A DNA stretch of 64,000 nucleotides from Methanobrevibacter sp. V74. Lineage in GTDB: Archaea > Methanobacteriota > Methanobacteria > Methanobacteriales > Methanobacteriaceae. Location of the stretch: the NCBI RefSeq assembly GCF_963082495.1, contig NZ_CAUJAN010000004.1, positions 142,001 to 206,000 on the forward strand, given 5' to 3'. Numbering within the stretch: position 1 is the stretch's first letter; every line of letters begins with the position of its first letter. Made by a program: the position numbers and the translations under genes. Of the stretch, positions 26,806 through 35,588 are shown in pieces. The notes beneath the pieces were generated by a model that saw nothing but the letters and a program-made list of their open reading frames with translations, made no database searches and was not told where the DNA came from.

Positions 26806-27462
26806 TTATTTTCTAGGCAAAATATTGTTTGGAGAAACCATGAATTTATTATAAAATTGTTTTTTATATTTGATAAATGGAAATTCAACTCCACTAACTC
26901 CCCATTTAGGATTATATCCAAAAATATTAATATATTCCTTTAAATCGCCACGTTCATTCATTAATGCTTTTGTTAAATCATACAAGGCTTTTGTATCATC
27001 AATTGCTCTGTGAAAATTAACTTCTTCAATACTGTAATGTTTAACACCATCTATTAATTTGTGAGGATAATCCTTACGATCTTTTAAAACTGTTAAGGTA
27101 TCTAACCAATTCATTTTAGAAACAATATTATATGCTTCATCGGGGAAATGTCTTTTAAGTAAATTATAGACAAACGACAGGTCAAATTGACAGTTGTGAG
27201 CTATCATTAAAGTTTCCGGAGTTAATTTTTCTTTCAAATCCTCAGCAACAACATATTCATAAACCCCCTCATCAGATAACAACTCATCGTCAATGCCTGT
27301 TAATTTTATAATTTTTGAATCAAGAGGCTCTTCAATATCTATGAATTCATCATATTCTTCAATTATTTTGCCCTCTTCAACAATCAACATTGCAAGTTCT
27401 ATTATCCTACAATTTTGACAATCAAGACCACTTGTTTCAGTATCAAAAAATATAATTTTTAT
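26806..27462 (-). CDS. DnaQ-like 3'-5' exonuclease (DEDDh), apparent non-ATG/GTG/TTG start
   Basis: About 218 residues of an exonuclease domain. The first ATG (27390) would leave out the catalytic ExoI motif, but the same frame upstream encodes KIIFFDTETSGLD, the canonical DxE motif, then RIIELAM. No ATG, GTG or TTG lies in frame there. The codon at the expected Met of (M)KIIFFDTET is ATA at 27462-27460, placed 8 nt after GGTG (27474-27471), an ideal ribosome-binding distance; ATT at 27456 is the alternative. ExoII is AHNCQFDLSFV and ExoIII HRAIDDTKAL. Full catalytic set is present only if initiation is at ATA or ATT. Confidence 0.8.
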   Translation of the reverse strand: MKIIFFDTETSGLDCQNCRIIELAMLIVEEGKIIEEYDEFIDIEEPLDSKIIKLTGIDDELLSDEGVYEYVVAEDLKEKLTPETLMIAHNCQFDLSFVYNLLKRHFPDEAYNIVSKMNWLDTLTVLKDRKDYPHKLIDGVKHYSIEEVNFHRAIDDTKALYDLTKALMNERGDLKEYINIFGYNPKWGVSGVEFPFIKYKKQFYNKFMVSPNNILPRK

Positions 27463-27502
27463 AAATATCCCACCATCAAGTATAATTTTAATTAATTCTA
27501 TA

Positions 27503-27514
27503 TAGTTATAACTA
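27503..27514 (+). promoter_or_regulatory. 12-bp palindrome upstream of thiC
   Basis: TAGTTATAACTA is a perfect palindrome 38 nt before the thiC start, in the divergent region shared with the exonuclease gene. Archaeal thiamine genes can be controlled by ThiR-type repressors; whether this is such an operator is inference. No thiamine riboswitch core (CTGAGA, then ACCTGA-like) was seen. Confidence 0.35.
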
Positions 27515-27551
27515 CATAACTATTACTGATTAGTCAACATGAGGGATAAAT

Positions 27552-28826
27552 TTGACTCAAAAAAGTGAAGCGCAAAAAGGCAATATTACTCCTGAAATGG
27601 AATATGTTGCTAAAAAAGAAAATATTGATGTAGGCAAATTAATTAAATTAATAGATGCAGGCAAAGTTGTAATTCCAAAAAATATTAATGGACACTCAAA
27701 ACCTTGTGGTATAGGGGAATGTTTAAGAACCAAAGTTAATGCAAATATTGGCTCATCATCAAAAATTGATGATATTAATCTGGAAATAGATAAAGCAAAA
27801 TTGGCACAGGAATATGGTGCAGATGCTTTAATGGATTTGTCAACAGGTTCTGATTTAAAACTGTTTAGAAAAAAAATTATGGATGCTGTTGATTTATGTG
27901 TTGGAACTGTGCCCATTTATGAAGCAGGAGTCGTAACATTAACTAAAAACAAAGAAATAATGGATATGAATCCCGATGATATTTTCAAATCTATTGAAAA
28001 CCAAGCACGTGAAGGAGTGGACTTTATGACCATTCACTGCGGAATTACCAAGGATTTAGTTGAAAAATTAAAAGCCGCCAATAGAATGATGGGTATTGTA
28101 AGCCGTGGAGGAACATTCATGGCATCTTGGATAAATCACAACGATATGGAAAATCCCTTATATGAAAATTACGATTACTTACTTGAATTATCCTATGAAT
28201 ACGACATTACATTATCTCTGGGAGATGGTTTAAGGCCAGGTTGTTTAGCAGATGCAAGTGATATCCCTCAAATTCAAGAACTCGTAAACCTTGGAGGCCT
28301 TGTTAAAAGAGCACAGGACGCTAATGTCCAAGTTATGGTGGAAGGCCCCGGACACATGCCATTAAACCAGATTAAAGCCAATATGGAAATTCAAAAAACA
28401 ATATGTCATGGAGCTCCGTTCTACGTTTTAGGACCTCTCGTGACTGATATTGCACCGGGTTATGATCATATTACTGGCGCAATCGGAGGGGCGATAGCTG
28501 CAAGTTCTGGAGCCAGTTTCTTATGTTATGTTACTCCAGCAGAACACCTGTCCCTACCAAGCCTTGAAGATGTTAAAGAAGGAGTTGTTGCATCAAAAAT
28601 TGCCGCTGAAGCAGCGGATGTTGCAAAAGGACTTCCTCAAGCATGGGAAAGGGAACGTGCAATGGGCCGTGCAAGAAAGGAATTCGATTGGGAAGCCCAA
28701 TTCGACTTGGCTCTAGACAAATCAAAGCCTAGAAAATACCGTAACAAATGTGAACTTGACGATGATGAAATGTGTGCAATGTGTGGAGAATATTGTGCAG
28801 TAAAAATAGGTAAAGGCGATTTTTAA
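27552..28826 (+). CDS. thiC: phosphomethylpyrimidine synthase ThiC
   Basis: Radical-SAM rearrangement of aminoimidazole ribotide to HMP phosphate in thiamine synthesis. It has 424 residues, the length of archaeal ThiC without the bacterial N-terminal extension. It starts with TTG at 27552 behind GAGGGAT. Conserved pieces: DALMDLSTGSD, VMVEGPGHMPL, FYVLGPLVTDIAPGYDHIT and YVTPAEHLSLP. The C-terminal cluster motif is CAMCGEYC (C408, C411, C415), that is CX2CX3C, one residue shorter than the CX2CX4C usually quoted. Its stop overlaps the ligase start (TAATG). Confidence 0.92.
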   Translation: MTQKSEAQKGNITPEMEYVAKKENIDVGKLIKLIDAGKVVIPKNINGHSKPCGIGECLRTKVNANIGSSSKIDDINLEIDKAKLAQEYGADALMDLSTGSDLKLFRKKIMDAVDLCVGTVPIYEAGVVTLTKNKEIMDMNPDDIFKSIENQAREGVDFMTIHCGITKDLVEKLKAANRMMGIVSRGGTFMASWINHNDMENPLYENYDYLLELSYEYDITLSLGDGLRPGCLADASDIPQIQELVNLGGLVKRAQDANVQVMVEGPGHMPLNQIKANMEIQKTICHGAPFYVLGPLVTDIAPGYDHITGAIGGAIAASSGASFLCYVTPAEHLSLPSLEDVKEGVVASKIAAEAADVAKGLPQAWERERAMGRARKEFDWEAQFDLALDKSKPRKYRNKCELDDDEMCAMCGEYCAVKIGKGDF

Positions 28827-30484
28827 TGAAATACCAGGAATTAGTTGACGTTTACTCAGCTCTTGAGGCAACTACAAAAAGACTAGAAAAAACAGAAATA
28901 ATATCAAATTACCTAAAAACATTAGATTCAGATACTATTGAAAAGGTTGGACTTTTAATTTTAGGAGTTGTTTTTCCGGCATGGAGTTCAGAAGAAATTG
29001 GAATTGGGGCGAAATTGGTTGAGCGGGCAGTAGCTGAAGCCGTTGGAACAACACAGGAAGTTGTTGAAGATGCAATTCGTGATGAAGGAGATATTGGCCT
29101 TGCATGTGTTAAACTATATGCAAAAAAATCCCAAATGACCTTTTTCTCACAACCCTTAACAATTGATTTTGTATTTAATAACTTACGTAAATTATCTAAA
29201 ATCAGTGGTTCAAAATCGACCAATCGTAAAATAGCAATTATTTTAGAATTATTATCACAGGCAAGTGGAACAGAAGCTAAGTATCTAACAAGAACTATCA
29301 CTGAAGAGTTAAGGATTGGTGTAGGAGATGGAGTGGTTCGTGATGCAATAGCCCAAGCATTTAATATTGAAAAATCTATTGTCGAACGTGCGCAAATGCT
29401 TACAAATGATTTTTCAGTAGTTGCAAGAACCGCCAAGGAAGAAGGTAGTACGGGTTTGGAAAAACTTAACTTAACACCAGGAACACCTGTCAAACCAATG
29501 CTTGCCCAATTGGCTCCTCCACTAGATGAAATTCTACCGGAAATGGGCGAGGCGATTTGTGATACCAAATATGACGGCATAAGGCTACAAGTTCACCGCA
29601 AAGATAATGAAATTAAAATATTCACACGCAGATTAGAAAACATCACCCATGCTTTGCCGGAAATTGTAGAGCTTTTTAATGAACACCTGCCTCATGAGGA
29701 TTATATTGTAGAAGGTGAAGTGATAGCTACACGTAATGGAAAACCTCTGCCTTTTCAAAATGTCTTGCATCGCGTTAGAAGAAAATATAATGTAGAAGAA
29801 GCGATGGAAAATGTTCCTCTAAAACTATTCTTATTTGATGTAATGTATTATAAAGTTCCAATGATTGATGAGGATTTAAAAACAAGAAGAAGCACATTAG
29901 AAAATATTGTTGATACGTCAGTCGATGAGATGAATTTAAGTACAATGAAAGTTGGAACTGCAGACAATATTGATGAAATCCAAGAATTATTTGAAATTTC
30001 AATCAAGGAAGGTCATGAAGGAATCATGATTAAAGATGCAAGTGCGCCATATATTCCAGGTCTTAGAGGTAAAAAAATGCTTAAATATAAATCTGAACCT
30101 GAAACATTAGATATGGTTGTTATTGGAGGAACTTATGGAATTGGTAAAAGGGGAGATTTCGTTGGATCATATCTTGTAGCTTTAAGAGATGAAAATGATG
30201 ATTTTAAAAGTGTAGCATATGCCGCAACAGGTCTCGATGATGCTACCTTAGAATACTTAACTGAGAAAATGAAGGAACTTGAAATTTCAACCAAGGGTCG
30301 TGAAATAAAAGTTGAACCTAAAATCGTTTTAGAAATAGCTTTTTCAGAAATTGTAGAATCCCCAGAATATGAAACCGGTTACTCATTACGATTCCCAGTT
30401 GTTAAAAATATCCGCAAAGATAAAAGTCCGAACGATGCAGATACTGTTGAAAGATTGCTTTCAATGTACCATACTGGAAACTGA
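28826..30484 (+). CDS. lig: ATP-dependent DNA ligase
   Basis: Seals nicks during replication and repair. Its 552 residues match archaeal LigI-type enzymes: an N-terminal DNA-binding domain (1-220), the nucleotidyltransferase motif I DTKYDGIRLQ with Lys248 as the AMP acceptor, motif III LFLFDVMYYK, motif IV EGIMIKD and motif V KMLKYK, then an OB domain ending VVKNIRKDKSPNDADT. The ATG overlaps the thiC stop by one base, so translation is likely coupled although the functions are unrelated. RFC/PCNA are not in the window. Confidence 0.95.
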   Translation: MKYQELVDVYSALEATTKRLEKTEIISNYLKTLDSDTIEKVGLLILGVVFPAWSSEEIGIGAKLVERAVAEAVGTTQEVVEDAIRDEGDIGLACVKLYAKKSQMTFFSQPLTIDFVFNNLRKLSKISGSKSTNRKIAIILELLSQASGTEAKYLTRTITEELRIGVGDGVVRDAIAQAFNIEKSIVERAQMLTNDFSVVARTAKEEGSTGLEKLNLTPGTPVKPMLAQLAPPLDEILPEMGEAICDTKYDGIRLQVHRKDNEIKIFTRRLENITHALPEIVELFNEHLPHEDYIVEGEVIATRNGKPLPFQNVLHRVRRKYNVEEAMENVPLKLFLFDVMYYKVPMIDEDLKTRRSTLENIVDTSVDEMNLSTMKVGTADNIDEIQELFEISIKEGHEGIMIKDASAPYIPGLRGKKMLKYKSEPETLDMVVIGGTYGIGKRGDFVGSYLVALRDENDDFKSVAYAATGLDDATLEYLTEKMKELEISTKGREIKVEPKIVLEIAFSEIVESPEYETGYSLRFPVVKNIRKDKSPNDADTVERLLSMYHTGN

Positions 30485-30496
30485 GAAGGTGAAACT

Positions 30497-31360
30497 GTGA
30501 CAAAAAAAGCTTCAGATTTTCAAATTAAATATATGGCAAAGATGTATCGTGGAAAAGAGATATTCAAACCATTGAATACAGGATGGATAGATGAAAATGT
30601 TGCTTGCATTAGAGAATATGTTGCAAATATCTTTTTTTATAGAAAAAAGGCTAAAACAATAATGATTGACGCCGGATATAATTATCCGAAAGTTGCTGAG
30701 AAGATGGAATGGTTAGGAATTGATCCTGAAGAAGTAAATGATATCCTAATAACCCATCAGGATACAGACCATGTTGGTGCTGTAGAAGAGGATAGTGATG
30801 GACTATTCAGCCACTGCAAGCTATACCTAAGTGAAATTGAAAATAGATATCTGACTGGAGAAGTTAGGCGTAGAGTAGCTTACAAATTATATAAACTTCC
30901 AATGGTTACAATCAACAATGAAAAAGTACTCCTAAAGGATGGAGATATCCTGGATTTTGATGGCATTAAAGTAGAATGCATTTTAGTTCCAGGCCACACT
31001 TGGGGGCATATGGTTTATTTGATTGATGATGAATACCTGTTTACCGGAGATACAATATGGTTTGGTTCTGACGGAGGATATAGCTTCCTATCCCCACTAG
31101 CTGAAGACAATAAACTATCCTTAAAATCATTGAAAAAACTTGAAGAAAAAATAAGAAGTAAGAATATTAATCCGTTAGTAATTACTGGCCACACAGGTTG
31201 GAGTCAGGATTTGGATTTTGTATTTGCCCATTGCGACAAAAAATGCTCAGCATTTTCAAGAAGAGCTCCTGATCCAGATGCGCCATATGATGCATATGAT
31301 GAATCAGACGATACAAAAGAAAACACACGAAATTCAGGATTTCTAAAAGCCAAACATTAA
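30497..31360 (+). CDS. MBL-fold metallo-hydrolase with HxDxDH motif
   Basis: A 287-residue metallo-beta-lactamase-fold protein. The metal motif reads ITHQDTDHVGAV, giving H-x-D-x-D-H instead of HxHxDH; later ligands are seen in VPGHTWGHMVYL, FTGDTIWFGSDGG and VITGHTGWSQDL. The C-terminus has a Cys/His cluster (FAHCDKKCSAF) and a charged tail. GTG start at 30497 behind GGTGAAACT. It follows lig by 12 nt, so thiC-lig-MBL are probably one transcript. Substrate unknown. Confidence 0.8.
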   Translation: MTKKASDFQIKYMAKMYRGKEIFKPLNTGWIDENVACIREYVANIFFYRKKAKTIMIDAGYNYPKVAEKMEWLGIDPEEVNDILITHQDTDHVGAVEEDSDGLFSHCKLYLSEIENRYLTGEVRRRVAYKLYKLPMVTINNEKVLLKDGDILDFDGIKVECILVPGHTWGHMVYLIDDEYLFTGDTIWFGSDGGYSFLSPLAEDNKLSLKSLKKLEEKIRSKNINPLVITGHTGWSQDLDFVFAHCDKKCSAFSRRAPDPDAPYDAYDESDDTKENTRNSGFLKAKH

Positions 31361-31369
31361 TTTGAGTTT

Positions 31370-31800
31370 TTAGCTCATCCAATCATGCACATACTGAATA
31401 AACGATGATTTCATTGTTTTGAATAACGCTTGAGCAATAATCATTATCCCTAAAACCTCAAGCGGCATTTGGCTAAAAATCCGATTGTAAAGATTATTGC
31501 ACCTAATCCTTCACCAGATAATCTCAATGTTAAACCTAAAACAACATTAAAAGCTTAAATTCTTTGAAAAATACCTGAGATAGTAGCAATTGTTACGTTA
31601 TATGCTTTTTTATAACCATGAACTTCAACAAGCATATCATCAACAATGTAAATTACTGGAAAATATTGTCCGGGCACACTAATATTAAAGAGAAAAAATC
31701 AAAGATTTTACCCACTATAACATTTGAATCGATGATTGTGTAAAAACACCCCGTAAAAAATCATAATCTTCATTTTTTGTTGCCACGTATAGTTTTTTTT
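31370..31800 (-). pseudogene. decayed membrane-protein gene
   Basis: Fills most of the 508-nt space between the MBL and OB-fold genes. On the minus strand, three frames carry consecutive pieces of one hydrophobic protein: SVPGQYFPVIYIVDDMLVEV with KAYNVTIATISGIFQ, then VVLGLTLRLSGEGLGAIIF, then MPLEVLGIMIIAQALFKTMK ending VHDWMS and a stop at 31370. At least one stop and one or two frameshifts interrupt it. The family was not recognised. Decay is inferred from frame alternation; there are no close repeats or IS ends around it. Confidence 0.55.
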
Positions 31801-31868
31801 AAACCTACATCAATTTTACTGAGTAAAATCCTATCGAATATATTTATTCTGAAAATCATTATGAAAAT

Positions 31869-32267
31869 ATGGAAATCACAGATGATAAACTATTAAGAAT
31901 AGCCCTGATAACCTCACTTATTGGAATAATTGGCCTGATTGCTTTTAGTCCGACAATTGAAGTTAAAGAAGTTGATATTAAAGACATTAATAATGCAATG
32001 ATTGATGAAGAAGTGCGCATTGACGGAGTAATTACAGACATTGCCCAATCAAGCTCAAAGACAAGTTATTTTTTAACCATAAATGATGGAGATGCACAGA
32101 TTCAGTTAATAATATTCGAAAATCAAGTAGCGGAAATACAGTCAAAAAACCTTGACATTGAAGATTTTAAAAATCGCAAAGTACAAGTTGTTGGAACAGT
32201 TACACAATATAATTCAGAATTAGAATTGATTTTATCAAATGGGGACAGTTTGAGAATGATTAATTAA
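31869..32267 (+). CDS. membrane-anchored OB-fold protein
   Basis: A 132-residue protein with one hydrophobic helix at residues 11-27 (IALITSLIGIIGLIAFS) followed by an OB-fold domain of the tRNA-anticodon-like type: EVRIDGVITDIAQSSSKTSY, FLTINDGDAQIQLIIFE, KVQVVGTVTQYNSELELIL. Topology would put the OB domain outside the cell if the helix is a signal anchor. It precedes glmM by 66 nt on the same strand. Function unknown; nucleic-acid binding is the usual activity of such folds but is not shown here. Confidence 0.75.
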   Translation: MEITDDKLLRIALITSLIGIIGLIAFSPTIEVKEVDIKDINNAMIDEEVRIDGVITDIAQSSSKTSYFLTINDGDAQIQLIIFENQVAEIQSKNLDIEDFKNRKVQVVGTVTQYNSELELILSNGDSLRMIN

Positions 32268-32333
32268 CAATATATTTTTATTGATTAAAAACTAAAATAA
32301 GTTTATATATTAAATTATAAAGGAATTTTAAAT

Positions 32334-33698
32334 ATGTCTAATAAAAAAAGATTATTTGGAACTTTTGGAGTTAGAAGAACTGCAAATGACGTTTTAACTC
32401 CTGAATTCGCAACAAGACTTGCTGCTTGTTATGGAACACAAATAAAAGGAACCGTCGCTATTGGCGGAGATACACGTACAACTTCCCCTATGTTAATGCA
32501 AGCTGTAACTGCAGGTTTACTTTCAAGCGGTTGTGACGTGGTGAATTTAGGAATCCTGCCTACCCCCGGAGTCCAATATGCTATCCGCAAATATTATGAT
32601 GGTGGAGTAATGATTACAGCTTCACATAATCCTCCAGAATATAATGGAATTAAATTTTTGGATTCTGACGGTATTGGAATTGCTGATGATATGGAGCTTG
32701 AAATTGAAAGATTATACTTTGATGATGAGCCAGACCGTGTAGAATTTTCAGAAATTGGTGAAATCTATCACAATGATAAAATAATTGATGAATATATTGA
32801 TGAAGCAGTTTCTAAAGTAGATGTGCAAGCTATTAAAGATTCAAATTTAAAAGTGGTTGTTGATTGTGGATCAGGTGCCGGATGTTATACCGCTCCATAT
32901 TTAATTAGAAAATTAGGCTGTGATGTAACAACACTTAACTCGCAAGCCGACGGATTCTTCCCCGGACGTAATCCTGAACCAATTGAAGAAAATTTGCAAG
33001 AATTAATTAGCATTGTAAAAGAACTTAATGCAGATATTGGTCTTGCACATGATGGAGATGCAGATAGAACCATTTGTATTGATGAGAAAGGAAACTTTGT
33101 TTTAGGCGATAAAACTTTCACACTTGTTGAACGTGAAATGCTTAAAGAAAACAATGGAGGAATCATTGTAACAACTGTTGCAACATCACAAGCAATTTAT
33201 GATATTGCTGATGAATTTAATGGTGAAGTAATAGCTACTGCTGTTGGAGATTTACTTGTTGCTCGTGAACTCAAAGAAAAAGACGGTTTATTTGGTGGAG
33301 AAGAAAACGGCGGTTTAATATTCCCGGATTTCGTTTATGGAAGAGATGCAGTAATGACTGTTGCTAAAATCTTAGAAATTCTTGCAAAATCTAAAAAACC
33401 GATGTCTGAGTTAGTGGCTGAATTACCTATCTATTATGCAAGTAAAATGAAAATTGAATGTCCGGATGATGAAAAAGAATTTGTGATGAACAGTATTGCC
33501 GATGAGATTAAAGAAACAACTGATTTTGAACTTGACTTAACCGATGGTGTTAAAATCTTAAAAGAAGACGGTTGGGTAATCATCAGACCCTCTGGAACTG
33601 AACCAATATTTAGATGCTTTGCAGAATCTGATTTACAATCTAAAGCAGATGAAATGACCGAATGGGGAATTAGTTTAATTAAAAAATACAGAAAATAA
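32334..33698 (+). CDS. glmM: phosphoglucosamine mutase/phosphohexomutase, paralogue 1
   Basis: Interconverts glucosamine-6-phosphate and glucosamine-1-phosphate for UDP-GlcNAc synthesis. It has 454 residues of the alpha-D-phosphohexomutase family: phosphoserine loop TASHNPPEYNG (Ser near residue 98), metal loop DGDADRTICID, sugar-binding loop GEENGG and phosphate-binding RPSGTEPIFR. A second paralogue lies at 39814 on the other strand, and a UDP-sugar nucleotidyltransferase at 37186, so precursor supply for pseudomurein or glycans is concentrated here. Which paralogue is the true GlmM and which acts on mannose or glucose is undetermined. Confidence 0.88.
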   Translation: MSNKKRLFGTFGVRRTANDVLTPEFATRLAACYGTQIKGTVAIGGDTRTTSPMLMQAVTAGLLSSGCDVVNLGILPTPGVQYAIRKYYDGGVMITASHNPPEYNGIKFLDSDGIGIADDMELEIERLYFDDEPDRVEFSEIGEIYHNDKIIDEYIDEAVSKVDVQAIKDSNLKVVVDCGSGAGCYTAPYLIRKLGCDVTTLNSQADGFFPGRNPEPIEENLQELISIVKELNADIGLAHDGDADRTICIDEKGNFVLGDKTFTLVEREMLKENNGGIIVTTVATSQAIYDIADEFNGEVIATAVGDLLVARELKEKDGLFGGEENGGLIFPDFVYGRDAVMTVAKILEILAKSKKPMSELVAELPIYYASKMKIECPDDEKEFVMNSIADEIKETTDFELDLTDGVKILKEDGWVIIRPSGTEPIFRCFAESDLQSKADEMTEWGISLIKKYRK

Positions 33699-33733
33699 TA
33701 ATTCCTTCATTTCTTCTTTTATTTTAATTGAAT

Positions 33734-34870
33734 TTAGAAATACTCTAAACATTCTTCTTTAAGGAAAAATGCATCTTCATTATCTGGGCTTCTAAGCAAA
33801 ACTCTATTAAAACTGTCTACCGCTTCTTCAAACTTGCCAAGTTCCATCAATACAACACCCTTATTTAACAGAAAATCGATATTGTTTTTTTCAATAGATA
33901 TTGCTTTGTTAAAACATTCAAGAGCTTCATCAAATTTACCTAAATCAATATAAGCATTTCCCATGCGATTAATTGCTGCAGCATCCATTTCGGAGTCATC
34001 TAAACAAACTTCAACTGCCTTATCAAAAGATTCAATGGCCTCTTCCAACATTCCCATGTCAGATAACAAATTCCCACGTGAATTCCATACTTCAGGGTTT
34101 TCACCATCAATTACAATAAGCTTATCATAAACTTTCAGGGCATCATCATATCTTCCAAGCATTTCTAAGATAAATCCTCTCCAATAAAGAACAATTGAAC
34201 TGCTTGGACGATAATTATAAGCAATATTGCTAACTTTTAAAGCCTCATTAATATTGCCTGAGTTTAAAAGTGCAATGGCTTTATTGTTTAAAATATAAAT
34301 ATTATCCGGTTCCCATTTTAATGCTTTATCATAACATTCAATAGCATCCATGAATCTTCCAAGCCGGGATAAATTATCCCCTTGCTTATTCAATAAATAA
34401 ATATCATGAGGGTCCAATTTAAGTGCCGCATCATAACACATTGTTGATTTATCGAATTTACCACTATCAAAAAGAATATCAGCCCTTTTTGTAATCATAG
34501 CTTTTTCATCTATTTTATCTCCTCTCCAATCATCAATGTGAATTTTTTCGAAATATATAATTTGAAATTCGTCTGAAGGACCAATGCACCCCCCATACAT
34601 TTTTTTAAACTCACGCAACATATCTTCAGAATCCTTAAACCCCTCCTCACGAGCCAATTCATCATTATCTTTAATCTCTGAAAAAGGAATGCTCTCAACA
34701 CCAGTTACGAAAGCCTCAAAAATCTTCATTTTTTCTTTAGACACTAAGTTCCAATAACAATATAGTCTATCTCCGACTTTAAGAGGTGTTTTCCATGCTT
34801 TACGTATTGTACGAGTTTTCTTACCCGTAATTACATCAATATCATTACTTGAAAATGATAAAATCGGCAT
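33734..34870 (-). CDS. ASCH-like domain fused to TPR repeats
   Basis: A 378-residue two-part protein. Residues 1-120 look like an ASCH/YqfB-type PUA-related domain (LSFSSNDIDVITGKKTRTIR, LKVGDRLYCYWNLVS), a fold used for RNA or nucleotide binding. Residues about 125-378 hold seven TPR units (for example AIECYDKALKWEPDNIYILN and ALECFNKAISIEKNNIDFLL). It is the last gene of a tightly spaced minus-strand run beginning at the nucleotidyltransferase, 13 nt after the NrdG-like gene. No specific function is recognised; a scaffold that reads an RNA or nucleotide ligand is a guess. Confidence 0.8.
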   Translation of the reverse strand: MPILSFSSNDIDVITGKKTRTIRKAWKTPLKVGDRLYCYWNLVSKEKMKIFEAFVTGVESIPFSEIKDNDELAREEGFKDSEDMLREFKKMYGGCIGPSDEFQIIYFEKIHIDDWRGDKIDEKAMITKRADILFDSGKFDKSTMCYDAALKLDPHDIYLLNKQGDNLSRLGRFMDAIECYDKALKWEPDNIYILNNKAIALLNSGNINEALKVSNIAYNYRPSSSIVLYWRGFILEMLGRYDDALKVYDKLIVIDGENPEVWNSRGNLLSDMGMLEEAIESFDKAVEVCLDDSEMDAAAINRMGNAYIDLGKFDEALECFNKAISIEKNNIDFLLNKGVVLMELGKFEEAVDSFNRVLLRSPDNEDAFFLKEECLEYF

Positions 34871-34883
34871 TCAAAAGGCACTC

Positions 34884-35588
34884 CTATATTACCTGTTCTC
34901 CAAATTCGCCAGATTTGACTTTAACAATTCCATTAAAATAAGGTTTAATCATCTTAGCCAACTTAGTTAAATCATGAGGATTAGGAACTTCAACTTTTTC
35001 CAAAGCAGGATCCAATACATTTTTATTTCTGAATTGTTGAATTGTATACACTTCAGATTCAATTTCATCAACAAGATTCATGATATCTTTTTTAGTATGT
35101 AATGTAGGAACAAAAGTTGTTCTGATTTCAAGATGAACCCCTGCATCATTTATCAGTTCCATTGATTTTTTAACATCGAAGCCTACATTGGCTCCGGTTA
35201 TTTTTTTGTATTTTGAAAATGTTGTTTTGACATCAAGAGATACGTAATCGAGTAAATTCAAGTCCAATATCTTTTTAAGTTTATCCGGATAAATTCCACT
35301 TGTATCTAATTTTGTTTTTAATCCGATTTTGCGAACATAAGACAATATTTCAATTACTGCATCTGTTTGCACTAATGGTTCTCCACCTGAAATCACAATA
35401 GCATCTAAAAAATCAGCTGATGAATCTATTTCATATTTAATTTCTTCAAATGATTTTTCAGTATTATCTTCCAATAATTCCACATTATGACAATATCTGC
35501 ATGCCAAAGGACATTTTGACATGAAAATAACTAAAGACATATTTCCATGAAATTCAACAGAAGATATTACACTACCTCCAATATACAT
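34884..35588 (-). CDS. anaerobic ribonucleotide reductase-activating-type radical SAM protein (NrdG2 type)
   Basis: A 234-residue radical SAM protein of the TIGR02495 type. The cluster motif is CPLACRYCHN (CX3CX2C, about residues 26-33), then the SAM-binding region AIVISGGEPLVQ. Its neighbours (hisC, carbonic anhydrase) do not include the reductase nrdD, so NrdD activation is only the family's standard guess; other glycyl-radical or modification targets are possible. The start ATG immediately follows the hisC stop. Confidence 0.85.
   Translation of the reverse strand: MYIGGSVISSVEFHGNMSLVIFMSKCPLACRYCHNVELLEDNTEKSFEEIKYEIDSSADFLDAIVISGGEPLVQTDAVIEILSYVRKIGLKTKLDTSGIYPDKLKKILDLNLLDYVSLDVKTTFSKYKKITGANVGFDVKKSMELINDAGVHLEIRTTFVPTLHTKKDIMNLVDEIESEVYTIQQFRNKNVLDPALEKVEVPNPHDLTKLAKMIKPYFNGIVKVKSGEFGEQVI

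Noticed and set aside
27480-27551. Thiamine riboswitch before thiC
   Set aside because: No conserved TPP-riboswitch core and too little space (under 100 nt) with a palindrome more like an operator.
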